Assembly (NCBI GenBank): GCA_001725355.1
Contig: MEGD01000001.1
Location: 288,978 to 352,977 of the forward strand
DNA length: 64,000 bases
Direction of reading: 5' to 3'
DNA from: Novosphingobium sp. SCN 66-18
GTDB lineage: Bacteria; Pseudomonadota; Alphaproteobacteria; Sphingomonadales; Sphingomonadaceae
Shown here: one piece after another, positions 47,765 through 56,887 of the stretch
Numbering within the stretch: position 1 is the first letter of the stretch
How the letters are laid out: each line of letters opens with the position of its first letter
The notes under the pieces: model-generated
Told to the model about the DNA's origin: nothing
Seen by the model: the letters and a program-made list of their open reading frames with translations, nothing else
The model's database searches: none
Program-made: the position numbers and the translations under genes

Positions 47765-48907
47765 ATGCCGGGGGTGGATCGTCGCGCCTTTTCGCTGGGC
47801 ATGCTGGCGACGCTGGCCGCGGGCACTGGCGGAACGGCGAGCGCCGCGCCTGCGGCGAACGGCGTTCCACCCGCGATCGGCGCGCTTTACCGCCGCGCCA
47901 TCGTCATCGACGCGCTGGCCTCGCCGAATACCTGGAACGTGCCCTATCCCAAGCCCGGGCCGCTCACGCCCGCGCAACTGGAGAACGTCCGCGCTTCCGG
48001 CATGACCGCGATCAACCTGACCGTGGGCAAGCCGGGCAGCCTGGCGGAGACGGTCAAGGAGATCGGCTTCTGGCTGGACCAGATCGCGCGCCACGCGGAT
48101 TACCTGACGCTGGTGCGCCACCATGCCGATATCGCGCGGGCCAAGCGCGAGGGGAAGCTGGGCGTGATCTTCGGGTTTCAGGGCATGGGCATGATCGGCA
48201 CCGATCTTGGCCTGATCGATGCCTTTGCGGCCATGTCGGTGAAGATCATGCAGCTGACCTACAACGACCGCAACGCGCTGGGCGCGGGCAGTTCGCTTCC
48301 GGAAAGCGAGGGACTGACCGATCTGGGGCGCGAGGCGGTGGCGCGCATGAACAGTCTGGGCGTGCTTGTCGATGTGGGGCACGCCAATCCCTCCACTGCG
48401 ATTCAGGCGGCGCAAGCCTCCACGCGACCGATCACGATCTCACACACCGGCGCTCGAGCGGTGTTCGACAGCCAGCGCAATCTGCCCGACACGGCGTTCC
48501 GCGCGGTTGCCGACCGGGGTGGCGTGGTGGGCCTCTACCTGATGCCGTTCCTCGGCCGCGATCCGGTGGCGGCCTCGCGCGCGCTGTTTCGCCGGCATTT
48601 GCGCCACGCGCTGGATACCTGCGGCGAGGATCATGTCGGGATCGGCAGCGACCAGAGCATCACCCCCGTGGACATTTCGCCGGCCTACATGGACATCGTG
48701 CGCCAGACGGCCGAGGCGCGGCAGAAGGCCGGTATCGGTGCGCCGGGCGAGGCGGACAGCCCGGTGACCGTGCCCGATCTCAACGCCCCGCGCCGGCTGG
48801 AGATGATCGCCGCCGATCTCAACGCGGCCGGCTATCCGGATCGGGTGGTCGAAAAGGTCATCGGTGGCAATTTCGATCGATTGTTCCGCGAGGTCTGGCC
48901 TGGCTGA
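47765..48907 (+). CDS. Membrane dipeptidase family (M19), Tat-exported, with altered metal site
   Basis: The 380-residue precursor starts with a Tat-type signal (VDRRAFSLGMLATLAAG). The TIM-barrel M19 fold is recognisable from VDVGHANPST, ISHTGARAVFDSQRNLPD and VGIGSDQSI. The usual first zinc motif HxD is replaced by DALASP, and the bridging Glu by Gln in FGFQG. One zinc site may therefore be lost or remodelled. It may hydrolyse dipeptides released by the M14 enzyme encoded just before, but activity needs proof. Confidence 0.85.
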   Translation: MPGVDRRAFSLGMLATLAAGTGGTASAAPAANGVPPAIGALYRRAIVIDALASPNTWNVPYPKPGPLTPAQLENVRASGMTAINLTVGKPGSLAETVKEIGFWLDQIARHADYLTLVRHHADIARAKREGKLGVIFGFQGMGMIGTDLGLIDAFAAMSVKIMQLTYNDRNALGAGSSLPESEGLTDLGREAVARMNSLGVLVDVGHANPSTAIQAAQASTRPITISHTGARAVFDSQRNLPDTAFRAVADRGGVVGLYLMPFLGRDPVAASRALFRRHLRHALDTCGEDHVGIGSDQSITPVDISPAYMDIVRQTAEARQKAGIGAPGEADSPVTVPDLNAPRRLEMIAADLNAAGYPDRVVEKVIGGNFDRLFREVWPG

Positions 48908-48973
48908 CAAGCCGTTGGTGATCCGGGAGAGAGCCGCGCTCCGGGCGCGGGAGGCGGCAGGCAGGAGTATAGG

Positions 48974-49450
48974 ATGGCGCAGGAACGGCTGGACAGGTTC
49001 GATCGCAAGATCCTGCAGCACATCCAGATTCGCGGCGATCTGGGGCCGGGCGAACTGAGCACGCTCGTTCACCTCTCGCCCTCGCAATGTTCGCGGCGGT
49101 TGCATCGTCTGCGCGAACAGGGCTTTATCGAACGTACCGCCGCGATCCTCGATCCGGCAAAGCTCAATCTGGGCATTTCCGCCTATATCGCGGTGAAGCT
49201 GCGCTCGCAGACCGGCGAGGCCGAGCGCCTGTTCCGCGCGCGGATCGAAGCGCTGCCCGAAGTGATCTCGTGCGATTACACCACGGGGGAGATGGACTTC
49301 ATGCTGCGGATCTATACCCACGATCTGGAAAGCTACAGCGAGTTCCTTTCCGCGAAGCTGCTGATCGGGGAGGAGATCGATAACGTCCGCACGTTCATCG
49401 TGATGAAGCAGCTCAAGAAAACGACCGCCCTGCCGCTCGATTTCTGCTGA
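48974..49450 (+). CDS. Lrp/AsnC-family transcriptional regulator
   Basis: The 158-residue protein has an N-terminal helix-turn-helix (DRFDRKILQHIQIRGDL, then LSPSQCSRRLHRLREQGFIE) and a C-terminal RAM domain (AYIAVKLRSQTGEAERLF, ISCDYTTGEMDFMLRIYTHD). Such regulators respond to amino acids and control peptide or amino-acid catabolism. GGAG lies 6 bases before the ATG. As the third gene of the peptidase operon it probably controls the TonB receptor and peptidase genes through the large divergent region upstream. Confidence 0.93.
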   Translation: MAQERLDRFDRKILQHIQIRGDLGPGELSTLVHLSPSQCSRRLHRLREQGFIERTAAILDPAKLNLGISAYIAVKLRSQTGEAERLFRARIEALPEVISCDYTTGEMDFMLRIYTHDLESYSEFLSAKLLIGEEIDNVRTFIVMKQLKKTTALPLDFC

Positions 49451-49466
49451 GTTTCGCGCTAGCCGG

Positions 49467-49736
49467 CTAGGGTCAGGACCCATTACTGGCGCGATCGAGG
49501 TTTGAAGAAAAATGGCCCAGGGCAAGGAGGAGGGGCGCAGGAATATGTCGATATTTCCAGCCACTCCGACGTCGCGCTGGGCCATTTTGGTCAAATCCCT
49601 GCGGGACGTCCAAATTGCTTCCATCTCGAACCGAAAGGCGCTTGCCAAGACGTCCCGTCTTGGCCGCGCGCCATTAGGTCCGATATGTTCGCCATTTGGA
49701 CGCCTCGACCGCGCCAGTAATGGGTCCTGACCCTAG
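49467..49736. mobile_element. 270-bp foldback (MITE-like) element with 34-bp terminal inverted repeats
   Basis: Bases 49467-49500 and 49703-49736 are inverted repeats matching at 33 of 34 positions, beginning and ending with CTAG. Inside are three further hairpins: 49509-49520 with 49577-49588 (12 bp perfect, enclosing a smaller hairpin 49540-49558), 49644-49651 with 49657-49664 (8 bp perfect, 5-base loop), and 49607-49615 with 49694-49702 (9 bp). No transposase is encoded, so it would move in trans. CTAG may be the target duplication or part of the repeat, since it is palindromic. It lies between the AsnC gene and the M28-like gene, whose start is 37 bases past its end. Confidence 0.8.
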
Positions 49737-49773
49737 ACTTCCGGCTCGAACGATCAGGCTCTGCACCCGCACC

Positions 49774-51072
49774 ATGACACGCTCCACCCGCAGGTCCGTC
49801 ATCAAGGCCATGGCGCTCACGCCGGCCCTGCCCATTGCTGCCCAGGCACATCCGGCCGGACCGACCCGGGATGCCATCGCAGCGGACCTCGACCGCTACG
49901 TCGGCTTCGGCAACAAGGCGTCGGGCGGCCCCGGCGATACCGCCTGCGGCGCGTGGATCGAACAGCAATTGAAACAGGCCGGCGCGCAGACCGAACGGCA
50001 GGCGTTCAGCGTACCGTTCTTCTCCCCGCGCCGCACGGAACTGGTGAGCGGCGCGGCGCGGGCGGCGGTGCTGCCACTTGCTATCGTCATGCCGACGGGC
50101 GGGTCCGGGCTGACCGGAAAGCTGGTGCGCGTGGAGCCCGGATTGGTGCCGGCATCGGGCCTGTCCGGTGCGCTCGTCATGGTTGAACTGCCCTACGCGC
50201 GCTGGTCGAGCGCGCTGGCGCGGCCGGTCGCGGAGACGGTGCGCGCGGTCGCCGCAGCCGGTGCCGCCGCGGTCCTGCTGGTGACCAATGGCCCCACCGG
50301 AGAGGCCATCGCGCTCAATGCGGACGGGAACAAGGCCATGGTCGATGTCCCTGCCGCCATCCTTGCGCCCAGGGCGGCTGCTCCGTTCCGCGCGCTGGCG
50401 CAGGCAGGGGAGGCCGCCACGCTTTTCCTCGAGGGGGATGCCGGTCGCCGGGAGGCGTTCAATATCGCCGGCCGATGGCGGCGCGGCGGTGCGGGAACGC
50501 TGGTCGTGTCCACACCGCGTTCAGGCTGGACGATCTGCGCCGGCGAACGTGGTCCCGGCCTCGTTACGTGGCTGGCGCTGGCGCGCTGGGCTGGCGCGGC
50601 TCTCCCCCGGCACGATCTCCTGTTCCTGTGCAACAGCGGGCACGAGTACGAAAACCTCGGATCGGAACATGCGCTCGACGCGCTTGCGCCGTTGCCGGAA
50701 CGCACGGCGCTGTGGCTGCATCTTGGCGCCAACGTCGCCGCGCGTGACTGGCATGAACCGGGCGCAGGGCGGCTTCTGCCGCTGCCGAGCGCGGATCCGC
50801 AGCGATTCCTGGCGGTTGGCGCCGACCTCCTGCCCTTGGCGAAACGGGTGTTCGCGGGGCTGCCCGGCCTTGAAATGGCGTATCCGGCCAGTGCCGGTGC
50901 GGCCGGCGAACTTTCGACGATCCTTGCGGCGGGGCACCGGCGCGTGGCCGGTATCTTCGGCGCGCACCGTTACCATCACGTCGAAGGCGACGATGCGCGT
51001 TGCGTGTCGCCCGATTTCGTTGCGCCGGTGATCGCGGCCTGCAAGGCGTTGATTCTCGGCGCGACGGCCTGA
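49774..51072 (+). CDS. M28-peptidase-like exported protein with degenerate zinc site
   Basis: The 432-residue precursor has a Tat-type signal (STRRSVIKAMALTPALPIAAQA). A PA-like insert (about residues 95-230) and an M28-like fold follow (LVTWLALARW, LLFLCNSGHEYENLGSEH, FGAHRYHHVEGDD). The positions that normally give zinc ligands read VSTPRSGW and CAGERGPG instead of an HxD and a DD motif. It may therefore be inactive as a peptidase or use another chemistry. ATG 49774 lies 37 bases after the foldback element, which may have separated the gene from an older promoter. Convergent with the DUF1254 gene, 3 bases apart. Confidence 0.72.
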   Translation: MTRSTRRSVIKAMALTPALPIAAQAHPAGPTRDAIAADLDRYVGFGNKASGGPGDTACGAWIEQQLKQAGAQTERQAFSVPFFSPRRTELVSGAARAAVLPLAIVMPTGGSGLTGKLVRVEPGLVPASGLSGALVMVELPYARWSSALARPVAETVRAVAAAGAAAVLLVTNGPTGEAIALNADGNKAMVDVPAAILAPRAAAPFRALAQAGEAATLFLEGDAGRREAFNIAGRWRRGGAGTLVVSTPRSGWTICAGERGPGLVTWLALARWAGAALPRHDLLFLCNSGHEYENLGSEHALDALAPLPERTALWLHLGANVAARDWHEPGAGRLLPLPSADPQRFLAVGADLLPLAKRVFAGLPGLEMAYPASAGAAGELSTILAAGHRRVAGIFGAHRYHHVEGDDARCVSPDFVAPVIAACKALILGATA

Positions 51073-51075
51073 CGA

Positions 51076-52443
51076 TCAGACTTGTTCGAGCGGCGGCACT
51101 CGCCATTTGCGCTCGATCAGCTCGTCTTTCGGCAGATAGGCGCGCAGCGCAAGCCGCATGGGGCCAGCGGGGGCCGGCAGCCAGTTCGCGGCTAGGCGAC
51201 CCTCGGGGCGTTCGCGCTGGATGCAGATCACCGTGCTGCCGTCCGGTTCGCGCACGAGATCGGGCGTGCGATCGCCGATCGAATAGCGCCCTATCGGATT
51301 CTCCACCAGGTAGTAGCGGCCGTCCGGCTGCGCGTCGTACATCGTCAGCGACCAGAACGCCTTGGCCGGAACGCCGCCGGGCGGCACTTTCCAGCGATAG
51401 GCGTTCTGGCCCGACAGACGTGCGCCGTGCGCATCGAAGTTGGCATGAAAGTACATGGCTTCCTGTTCGCCCAGCGCCGCGATCCCGCCCAGCGCCACAA
51501 GCGAACGAAGACGGTCGTTGCTGCCGAAATTCCCGACGCCGCGGGGCTGGTAGCTCCATCCGTTGACGACAAGATCACGGAAAAGGAAGCCTTCGCGCAG
51601 GTCCTTGATCCCGATCGGCAGGAAGCGCGTCCAAGCGGCGAGCAGGGCAGGGGAGGGTTGTTTGTCGGTGCCGATGCCAAAGGCGGCGAACTGCCCGGAG
51701 CGCGCGAGTTCCCCCTTGCGTCCCGGCGAACGGCGGATCAGCTCGTTGACGACGGCAAGGAAATTGGCGGCATCGGTCGCTTGCGGCTGGGCCGCGACCG
51801 TAAAGCCACGCGGCGGTTGGCGACCTGCCGGGGCGGATATGGTGATCTGTTGCTGCACGGCCTCTGCGGCGGGAAGATCGCCAGGCCCGTCGACAAGAAT
51901 GCGCGCGAGCATCCAGACATCGTTCGTGCTCGACCGGAACACCGGCACCCCGTCGGGAGCGGTCCCCCGCCATTCCGGTCCCGCGATCCAGAAGCGGCCG
52001 CCGTTCCCGTTGGTCGCGCGCGTGCCGACATAGGCGAAGTTGTCGGTAAACGCGTTCATGAAGGCGATGGACAGATAGCGATCGCGCACCGTGGGCGCGG
52101 CCAGTTCCATCGGACCACCCGACAGGTCGAGCAGGCAGGACGAATAGATCGTGTCGTTGTTGGGCGCGGTCACGTTGCGGGAACGCCAGTCGGACAGCTG
52201 CGACCGCCGGACGATGGTGTTGAGCGTGCCGGGCGCGCCGACGCACCGGGCCAGCGCCTGTTCGTTGCGCGCGAACTCGTAGAGCGTGAAGGCATAATAG
52301 AACGCGGCGCGAATGCCGGCATCGGGATCGTCGGCCGCAAGCAGGCGTGCCGGCAGCGCCGCGCCGAACGACAAAGCGCCCGCCGTGCCCAGCAAGGCGC
52401 GGCGGGTAAGCGGCAGGGAACGTGAAGCACCGTCTGAAGTCAT
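51076..52443 (-). CDS. DUF1254/DUF1214 domain protein, Tat-exported
   Basis: The 455-residue precursor starts with a Tat signal (SLPLTRRALLGTAGALSFGA). The DUF1254 domain follows, with APNNDTIYSSCLLDLSGGPM and RYLSIAFMNAFTDNFAYVG. The C-terminal DUF1214 domain has FWSLTMYDAQPDGRYYLVENP and NWLPAPAGPMRLALRAYLP. These paired domains occur in periplasmic proteins of unknown function. ATG 52443 is chosen to place the twin arginines near the N-terminus. It lies 75 bases after the acyl-CoA synthetase and is the last gene of the TetR-linked operon. Confidence 0.87.
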   Translation of the reverse strand: MTSDGASRSLPLTRRALLGTAGALSFGAALPARLLAADDPDAGIRAAFYYAFTLYEFARNEQALARCVGAPGTLNTIVRRSQLSDWRSRNVTAPNNDTIYSSCLLDLSGGPMELAAPTVRDRYLSIAFMNAFTDNFAYVGTRATNGNGGRFWIAGPEWRGTAPDGVPVFRSSTNDVWMLARILVDGPGDLPAAEAVQQQITISAPAGRQPPRGFTVAAQPQATDAANFLAVVNELIRRSPGRKGELARSGQFAAFGIGTDKQPSPALLAAWTRFLPIGIKDLREGFLFRDLVVNGWSYQPRGVGNFGSNDRLRSLVALGGIAALGEQEAMYFHANFDAHGARLSGQNAYRWKVPPGGVPAKAFWSLTMYDAQPDGRYYLVENPIGRYSIGDRTPDLVREPDGSTVICIQRERPEGRLAANWLPAPAGPMRLALRAYLPKDELIERKWRVPPLEQV

Positions 52444-52518
52444 GGCCTGTATCCTTTCCCGATTACCGTGTGCCCGCCGCTTCGAGCGGGGATTTTTGAC
52501 GGACGTCATCGCCGTCTT

Positions 52519-54093
52519 TCATCCTACCTGCCGTTCCCGGCCTTCCCAGAAGGGCGCGCGCAACTCGCGACGCAAAATCTTGCCGGCGGCGTTGCGCGGC
52601 ACCATGTCGATGAAACGGAATTCCCGCGGACATTTATAGCCGGCGATCCGGTCGCGGCAGAAGGCGGTAACGTCGTCCGTGGTCAGGGCATGTCCGAAGG
52701 CGGGCACGATCATCGCCAGCACGGCTTCGCCCCAGCGCGGATCGGGCACGCCGATCACCGCCGCGTCCGCAATGGCCGGATGATCCAGCAGCGCGTTCTC
52801 GACTTCCACCGGATAGACGTTTTCGCCGCCGGAGACGATCATGTCCTTCACGCGATCACGGATGAAGAGATAGCCTGCTTCGTCCAGGTAGCCGGCGTCG
52901 CCCGTTTTCAGCCATCCCGCGCGGATCGTCTGCGCGGTGGCCTCGGGGTCATCGGCGTAGCCCGACATGACGATGTCTCCGCGCACCACGATCTCGCCCG
53001 TCTCCCCGGCAGGGAGCGGTGCGCCGTCCGTGTCGATCACCGCGATTTCGATTCCGTCGGCCGCGCGCCCGCACGACAGCAGCCGCTGCGCGCCCGGCGC
53101 ATGGTCCTCCGGCGTCAGCAGCGTGACCGGGCCGGTGGTTTCCGTCAGGCCGTAGCATTGCGCGAAAGCGCACCCCATCCGCTCGCGCGCTTCGCGCAGG
53201 ACGGATTCGGCAATGGGCGAGCCACCATAGACGATCATGCGCAACGCGGTGGGCGCGGCGTCGCGGAACGATGGCGCGGCAAGGCAGGCCTGGATCATCG
53301 CGGGGGCGAGCGTGGTATAGGTGACGCCTTCGCGCGCCATGATACGAACCGCCTCGTCCGGCACGAACTGGCTGGCCAGCACCAGCCGCGCACCTGACTG
53401 AACCGATCGCAGCACCGGGCCGATCCCGGTGATGTGGAACATCGGAGCGGGGGCATAGATCACGTCGGACGTGTCGAGATCGAGCGGCGGGCGGCTGAAC
53501 AGGGCGATCGAGGCCATGACGCTGGCGTTGGTGAGCATCACGCCCTTGGGCAGTCCGGTGGTGCCGCTGGTGTACATCTGGAGTACCACGTCTTCGGCGC
53601 TTCCCCGCCGTTCGACCGGCGTGTCGCGCTGGCGGTCACGCCAGGCCGCGAACCCCTCGGCCCCCGCGTCGTCCAGCACGATCAGTGGCACCGGCCTTCC
53701 CTCCATCGCCTGCGCCACGATGCCGGCGAACTCCCGGTCCGCGAAGACGCGCGTCGCGCGGGAATGGCCGAGGATATACCGGATTTCCGGCGCGGCGAGA
53801 CGCCAGTTGACGGGCAGGGCCACTTGCCCCGCGCGCGCGATGCCCAGCAACAGCTCGACTTGTTCCGCCGAATTGCGCCCGACGATGGCGATCCGATCGC
53901 CTGCGCTGCCGGAGGCATCGAGACCGTTGGCGACCCGGTGAACGCGCCCGTCGAGCGTGGCGAAATCGATCGCCGTATTGCGTTCTCCAAGGGCCGGCGC
54001 GCGCGGATGCCGGGCCGCGATCCGGCGCAGCAGATCATCGAGAAGGTGGCTTTCGCTCTCGCGGGAAACAGTATCGGCAGCAGAGGTATTCAA
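52519..54093 (-). CDS. AMP-dependent acyl-CoA synthetase/ligase
   Basis: The 524-residue ligase activates a carboxylic acid as acyl-AMP and then as a CoA thioester. It shows YTSGTTGLPKG at 174-184, YGLTETTGPVTLL, the GWLKTGDAGYLDEAGYLFI block with DRVKDMIVSGGENVYPVEVE, and the terminal catalytic Lys in NAAGKILRREL. It could act on fatty, aryl or hydroxyaryl acids. Its start overlaps the EthD-like gene stop by 4 bases. In the operon it would follow oxidation of an alcohol or aldehyde by the PQQ enzyme, but that order is inferred. Confidence 0.9.
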   Translation of the reverse strand: MNTSAADTVSRESESHLLDDLLRRIAARHPRAPALGERNTAIDFATLDGRVHRVANGLDASGSAGDRIAIVGRNSAEQVELLLGIARAGQVALPVNWRLAAPEIRYILGHSRATRVFADREFAGIVAQAMEGRPVPLIVLDDAGAEGFAAWRDRQRDTPVERRGSAEDVVLQMYTSGTTGLPKGVMLTNASVMASIALFSRPPLDLDTSDVIYAPAPMFHITGIGPVLRSVQSGARLVLASQFVPDEAVRIMAREGVTYTTLAPAMIQACLAAPSFRDAAPTALRMIVYGGSPIAESVLREARERMGCAFAQCYGLTETTGPVTLLTPEDHAPGAQRLLSCGRAADGIEIAVIDTDGAPLPAGETGEIVVRGDIVMSGYADDPEATAQTIRAGWLKTGDAGYLDEAGYLFIRDRVKDMIVSGGENVYPVEVENALLDHPAIADAAVIGVPDPRWGEAVLAMIVPAFGHALTTDDVTAFCRDRIAGYKCPREFRFIDMVPRNAAGKILRRELRAPFWEGRERQVG

Positions 54094-54917
54094 GGCACCA
54101 CCCGATCGTCATGAATGAAATCGATGTCGGGATTCTCCCCGACGAACATGGAAAGCGTATCGGCGAAAGGGAACGCGCCGCCCCACGGCGGTGGCGTGAA
54201 CCGGGGTGCGGGATCGAGGAACGCCGCACGCCAGTCGGCATAGCTGTCGAACCACAGTTCCATCACGCGGGGATATTCCGACCGTTCGCTGACCGCGCGG
54301 TACAGGCCGAACCGCCGCAGACCCGGCCGCGCCACGATTTCCGGCGCGGCGACCTTGTCGAACCAGGCATCGGCGTCTGCCGTCGGAACATTGGCCGGAT
54401 AGCGCAGGAACACGATCCAGCGCAGGTAGGGCATGTCTCGGGGCGGGGTGGGCTTCGACAGGTAAAGCGTGTCCGGATTGACCGGGATCGTCGCGGTGGT
54501 GCTGCGGAACAGCCGGTTGCCGGCCCAGCCCCCGGGCGGCGGGGTGAACGAGGCGAGATCGCCGCCATAGAGACCGTTCCGGCGGCTTTCGCGAAAATCG
54601 TCGATGCTGTCGAAGTGGATTTCGGTCATGCGCCCGAACGCGACATGGAACCGATGCACGGCTTCTTCCGGCGGCAGATAGGCGCGAAACGAGAGGTAAT
54701 CGCGCTGCCAGGCCTGATAGGCCCGCCGCACCTGGGGTGCGTGAAAGGTCATGTACCAGCGGTCGAGCGCCAGTTGATCGGCGCCCGGCAGCAGCTCGAT
54801 CAGGATGTAGTGTTTGATCGCGCCGGTGGCGAAGGCGGGCTGCGGCACAGCGAGCGCGGCCAGCGCCGCCGCGCCACCGGCCATGGCTTGCCGGCGGGAG
54901 AGGTGGGCGGCCATCAT
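54090..54917 (-). CDS. EthD-like dimeric alpha/beta-barrel protein, Tat-exported
   Basis: The 275-residue precursor begins with a Tat-like signal (AAHLSRRQAMAGGAAALAAL). Two ferredoxin-like repeats follow (YILIELLPGADQLALDRWYM with FHAPQVRRAYQAW, and WIVFLRYPANVPTADADAWF with APEIVARPGLRRFGLYRA). This is the pattern of tandem EthD/stress-responsive A/B barrel domains. Such proteins often accompany oxidative degradation genes, with no fixed reaction. It overlaps both neighbours by 4 bases, the PQQ dehydrogenase before and the acyl-CoA synthetase after it. Confidence 0.75.
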   Translation of the reverse strand: MMAAHLSRRQAMAGGAAALAALAVPQPAFATGAIKHYILIELLPGADQLALDRWYMTFHAPQVRRAYQAWQRDYLSFRAYLPPEEAVHRFHVAFGRMTEIHFDSIDDFRESRRNGLYGGDLASFTPPPGGWAGNRLFRSTTATIPVNPDTLYLSKPTPPRDMPYLRWIVFLRYPANVPTADADAWFDKVAAPEIVARPGLRRFGLYRAVSERSEYPRVMELWFDSYADWRAAFLDPAPRFTPPPWGGAFPFADTLSMFVGENPDIDFIHDDRVVP

Positions 54918-56887
54918 GGTTCCTTCCTGGTTGGGGGCAGCGCCAGCGCGACCAGCCTGTGCGGCGCCTTGCGGAAGCCCATGCCGCATACGATGAATTG
55001 CCGGCCGTCGGCCATGTAGGTCATTGGCGGCCCCAGCGTGTGATCGGGCAGCGGGATCTCCGCCCGGAGCGCCCCTGTCGCCTTGTCGTAGGCGCACAGC
55101 ATCTTGCGCGACTGCGCCGGGCTGTGCGGCCCTTCGCCCATGAACAGCAGCGTCCGCGTCAGCAGCGGACCGGTGCGGCTGGTCGTGCCGATCCAGCCAG
55201 GATTGTAGGGCCGGAACATCGGCAGGTCGCGCGCGCCCGGCGCATTGGCGCGGGTCCACGCGATCGCGCCCCGATTGAGATCGATCGCGGTGATGCGGCC
55301 ATAAGGCGGCTTGAGCAGCGGCAGGCCGCCCGGTCCGCGTACGACGCTGGCACGGCCCGCGATCTCGCTGTCGCCGTCGGCCGCGTCGGTGCGCTTGCCG
55401 TCCCCGTCCAGCGCCATGGACACCGGCGCGGTCAGCGACGGGACATAGAGCATCCCGGTTTCCGGATCGGCCGCGGCGCCCCACCAGTTCGCTCCGCCCA
55501 CCCAGCTCGGCAGCACGATGGTCGGCTGCGTACCCAGCGGCGTGAACAGCGGCCCGGCGGTGTATTTCGCCAGAATGGTCCTGGCCTCGTCACGCAGGGC
55601 CGGCGTGAAATCGATCAGGTCGTCTTCGCCGATGCCCTGCCGGTCGAACGGCGGCGGCTTGGTGGGGAAGGGCTGCGTCGCGGCGGTGCGTTCGCCCGCG
55701 ATGGTCGATTGCGGCACCGGCCGTTCCTCGATCGGCCAGACCGGCTTGCCGTCGCGGCGATCGAACACGAAGCAGAAGCCCTGCTTGGTGACTTGCGCGA
55801 TGGCGGGGATGCGCTTCCCTTCGACCATGATGTCGATGAGATTGCCGGCGCAGGGAATGTCGTAGTCCCAGATGTCGTGGTGGACGAGCTGGTAGTGCCA
55901 GCGGCGCAAGCCCGTTTCGACGTCGAGCGCTACCAGCGCGTTGCCGAACAGGTTGTCGCCGGGCCGGTCTCCGCCGAAGAAGTTGTTGGTCGGGCAGGTG
56001 CCGGGGACATAGACTAGGCCGAGATCGTCGTCCGCGCTCATCGGTGCCCAGGCATTGGCGTTGCCGGTGCGTTCGGCGGAGCCTTCGCGCCATGTTTCGG
56101 CGCCCGCTTCACCAGCGCGGGGGATCATCCGGAACGACCACTTGTGGCGCCCGGAGCGCGCGTCGAAACCCTGGATGACGCCCACGGGCATGACCGGACG
56201 GCTCGGCACGTCGTTGATGTACTGGCCCACGATCACGGTGTCGCGGCAGACCACCGGTGGCGAGGTTGCGCCGATCAATCGGGCGGGGGCGTCGGGAACC
56301 GGCTCTCCCGAGGAGCGGAGCAGGTCCACTTCCCCTTCTTCCCCGAACCCGGCAACCGGGGTTCCGCTGGCTGCGTCGAGCGCGATCAGGCGGTTGTCGC
56401 CTGTGGCGATGAGGACGCGCGCATCTTTCCCCGCGCGCCAGAAGGCCACGCCCCGGTGTTGGAAGCCCTTGCTGGTGGGATAGCCGTGCCGCCAGGTGCC
56501 GGGGTCGTAAACCCACAGCGTCCGTCCCGAAGCGGGATCGATCGCCGCCACCTGACTCATCGCCGTGGAGGTGAACAGGCGGCCATCGACCATGATCGGC
56601 GTTGCCTGGAATTCGCCGGGCTGCAATTCGGGGTGCGCCGCGAGGATGGTCGCGTCCGGCGATGTCCATTCCCACGCCACTTCCAGCGTGGCGACGTTCG
56701 AGGCGTCGATCTGGTCGAGCGGCGAATACTTCGTCGCCGCGTTGGTCGCCCCATAGACCGGCCATTCGGCGGCGTTGCGCGTTGGACGGACACGCGCGGC
56801 GAGGCCGGGGGCGAGGGCGAGCGCCGCAACGGCGCCCGCCCCCTTCATGGTCGTCCGCCTGTCGAAACCGGCCATGGCGCGGCTCAC
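54914..56887 (-). CDS. PQQ-dependent (quinoprotein) dehydrogenase
   Basis: The 657-residue enzyme is an eight-bladed propeller of the quinoprotein alcohol/glucose dehydrogenase family. Blade motifs include AIDPASGRTLWVYDPGTW, ALDVETGLRRWHYQLVHHDIWDYD and AIDLNRGAIAWTRA. The N-terminal DRRTTMKGAGAVAALALAPG is a Tat-like signal, so it should act in the periplasm. No CxxCH is present, so it lacks a cytochrome c domain and must pass electrons to a separate carrier. A GTG at 56887 overlaps the receptor stop; ATG 56875 is an alternative start. The substrate is probably an alcohol imported by the receptor. Confidence 0.9.
   Translation of the reverse strand: MSRAMAGFDRRTTMKGAGAVAALALAPGLAARVRPTRNAAEWPVYGATNAATKYSPLDQIDASNVATLEVAWEWTSPDATILAAHPELQPGEFQATPIMVDGRLFTSTAMSQVAAIDPASGRTLWVYDPGTWRHGYPTSKGFQHRGVAFWRAGKDARVLIATGDNRLIALDAASGTPVAGFGEEGEVDLLRSSGEPVPDAPARLIGATSPPVVCRDTVIVGQYINDVPSRPVMPVGVIQGFDARSGRHKWSFRMIPRAGEAGAETWREGSAERTGNANAWAPMSADDDLGLVYVPGTCPTNNFFGGDRPGDNLFGNALVALDVETGLRRWHYQLVHHDIWDYDIPCAGNLIDIMVEGKRIPAIAQVTKQGFCFVFDRRDGKPVWPIEERPVPQSTIAGERTAATQPFPTKPPPFDRQGIGEDDLIDFTPALRDEARTILAKYTAGPLFTPLGTQPTIVLPSWVGGANWWGAAADPETGMLYVPSLTAPVSMALDGDGKRTDAADGDSEIAGRASVVRGPGGLPLLKPPYGRITAIDLNRGAIAWTRANAPGARDLPMFRPYNPGWIGTTSRTGPLLTRTLLFMGEGPHSPAQSRKMLCAYDKATGALRAEIPLPDHTLGPPMTYMADGRQFIVCGMGFRKAPHRLVALALPPTRKEP

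Noticed and set aside
49502-49720. Short open frames inside the foldback element
   Set aside because: They overlap the inverted repeats, lack a convincing ribosome site and have no recognisable protein features.
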